NCBI GenBank assembly: GCA_002376235.1
Contig: DFNX01000016.1
Span: forward strand, 1,426,001-1,490,000
Reading direction: 5' to 3'
Origin: Neorhizobium sp. UBA3556
GTDB lineage: Bacteria; Pseudomonadota; Alphaproteobacteria; Rhizobiales; Rhizobiaceae
DNA: 64,000 bases
Part shown: positions 62,962-64,000 of the stretch, piece after piece
How the letters are laid out: each line of letters begins with the position of its first letter
Numbering within the stretch: position 1 is the stretch's first letter
Notes under the pieces: model-generated
The model's database searches: none
Seen by the model: the letters and a program-made list of their open reading frames with translations, nothing else
Told to the model about the DNA's origin: nothing
Program-made: the position numbers and the translations under genes

Positions 62962-64000
62962 ATGACCGTATCGATCATCATCAAGACACTGGATGACGAA
63001 AAGCGCATTGCCCGCACGATAGAGTGCGCGTTGAAAGCTTTGCCGAATGGTGAGGGCGAGATCATCGTCACCGACCTCGGCTCCCGTGACCGCACGATAG
63101 AGATCGCATCGGCCTATCCGGTGCGGCTTACCCAGATCACCCGTCCCGCGCGTTTCCGCAGCGGTGCCGGAGCGCAGCTCGGTTATCAATATGCCCGCCA
63201 TGATTTCATCTGCCTGATCGACGCCGACATGGAACTCGATCCGGCTTTCCTTCCGGAAGCGATCGGCTTTCTGGAGCGCCATACGCGCACCGGCGGCGTG
63301 ACCGGCCATATCGAGACAGGAGCGGCATCCGCAAACGGCCTATTGACCGACCGTCGCATCGGAGCAGTGGATCAACTGGCGGGCGGCGGCCTTTATCGCC
63401 GCCGCGCGGTGGAGGCGATCGACTATATGGCAGATCGCAACCTGCACGGTTACGAAGAGCTGAACCTCGGCGTTCGACTGCGCAGCGCCGGCTGGAAATT
63501 GCATCGGCTGGACCGGCGCTTTGCCAGCCACCACGGGCGAGATCCCCGCTCCCGCGATCTGCTTCTGCAGCAGGTGAAGACCAAGGAACCTTTCGGCATC
63601 GGCGAACTTTTGCGCGCGGCAACAGGAAAACCCTATTTCTATCGGCTGCTGCGCGCCCTGCCGGAACTTGGCATTCTGGCGCTTGCCTGGGCCTTCATGC
63701 TCGCCTCCGTGTTAGCGCTTGCGACGCTGCCCGGCGTTACCATGCCCGCTCTTATCATCGCCGCAGGCCTTGGCATGGCAGTCGCCATCACGTCTTTCCG
63801 CACCGGGCGGCTGAAGACTGGTCTTTACACGGTGATTGTTCGATTTCTTCAGGCAATTGCCTTGCCGGTCGGCTATATCACGCCGCGCCGCAACCCGCGT
63901 TCCTGGATCGAGAGCCGCATGCTTGGCGAACCCGATGCGGAAGTCAGCCGCGATGCCGATCAGGCGACAGATGCCTATGAGCCCGGCATGGCAAAAACCG
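62962..64000 (+). CDS. Membrane-associated GT2 glycosyltransferase (3' end outside window)
   Basis: 346 codons are present with no stop; the gene runs off the right edge. ATG 62962 (MTVSIIIKTLDDEKRIARTI). GT-A fold: VSIIIKTLDDEKRI, IVTDLGSRDRTIEIA, metal site CLIDADMELDP, GGGLYRRRAVEAID and acceptor-base region LHGYEELNLGVRLRSAGWKL. After residue ~230 come two or three hydrophobic helices (LGILALAWAFMLASVLALAT, PALIIAAGLGMAVAITSFR). It likely adds a sugar during synthesis of an exopolysaccharide or similar. More genes of the pathway probably lie to the right. Confidence 0.85.
   Translation, partial: MTVSIIIKTLDDEKRIARTIECALKALPNGEGEIIVTDLGSRDRTIEIASAYPVRLTQITRPARFRSGAGAQLGYQYARHDFICLIDADMELDPAFLPEAIGFLERHTRTGGVTGHIETGAASANGLLTDRRIGAVDQLAGGGLYRRRAVEAIDYMADRNLHGYEELNLGVRLRSAGWKLHRLDRRFASHHGRDPRSRDLLLQQVKTKEPFGIGELLRAATGKPYFYRLLRALPELGILALAWAFMLASVLALATLPGVTMPALIIAAGLGMAVAITSFRTGRLKTGLYTVIVRFLQAIALPVGYITPRRNPRSWIESRMLGEPDAEVSRDADQATDAYEPGMAKT

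Overview
The window is about 64 kb of high-GC DNA from an alphaproteobacterium, almost certainly a member of the Rhizobiaceae (Rhizobium, Agrobacterium or a close relative). The reasons are dense coding with long antisense shadow ORFs, rhizobial types of sugar and tricarboxylate transporters, DctB/DctD, an EcfG-like sigma factor with GGAAC-N16/17-CGTT promoters, and short G/C-rich palindromic repeats between genes. It looks chromosomal. I see no rRNA, tRNA, CRISPR array, insertion sequence, phage gene or plasmid replication gene. About 50 protein genes are supported, with a partial gene at each end.

Layout. 0-5 kb: end of a cupin-type gene, a semialdehyde dehydrogenase, an AlkC-like DNA glycosylase and a DEAD-box RNA helicase. 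5-9 kb: sulfate ABC operon (binding protein, CysT, CysW, CysA; minus strand). 9-15 kb: DMT exporter, a glycosyltransferase with a polytopic membrane protein, and a hybrid histidine kinase. 15-18 kb: a TetR regulator divergent from a Rid-family gene across a triple operator, then a 3-hydroxyisobutyryl-CoA hydrolase-like gene. 18-23 kb: tetR-MFP-RND efflux operon. 23-28 kb: two small minus-strand genes, a LuxR-type regulator, a second hybrid kinase and two small genes. 28-33 kb: an unassigned 449-aa protein, membrane PQQ glucose dehydrogenase, GST and Cu/Zn superoxide dismutase.

33-44 kb is the most interesting part. It looks like a general-stress-response island. An EcfG-like ECF sigma factor lies 28 bp upstream of sodC. 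Nearby are a 56-aa NepR-like protein, a YciE/YciF-like ferritin-fold protein, DUF2188-like and DUF2934 proteins, glycogen synthase, GlgX, a PfpI-family protein, several small orphan proteins, a 25-aa membrane peptide and topoisomerase IB. I found ten GGAAC...GTT promoter matches by eye. Nine are in this region, including one in front of the sigma gene itself and one palindromic site reading in both directions. The tenth precedes the PAS hybrid kinase at 25.4 kb.

44-64 kb: HWE-family histidine kinase; a glucose/mannose-type ABC transporter with a divergent LacI regulator and a perfect 14-bp operator; a tctCBA tricarboxylate transporter next to dctBD with a sigma-54-like promoter; a DUF4126 membrane protein translationally coupled to a flavin disulfide oxidoreductase; a glutamine-hydrolysing asparagine synthase; and a membrane glycosyltransferase that runs off the right end. 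In the three transport operons that begin with a binding-protein gene (cys, gts-like, tct), hairpins or palindromic repeats lie directly after that gene and before the membrane genes.
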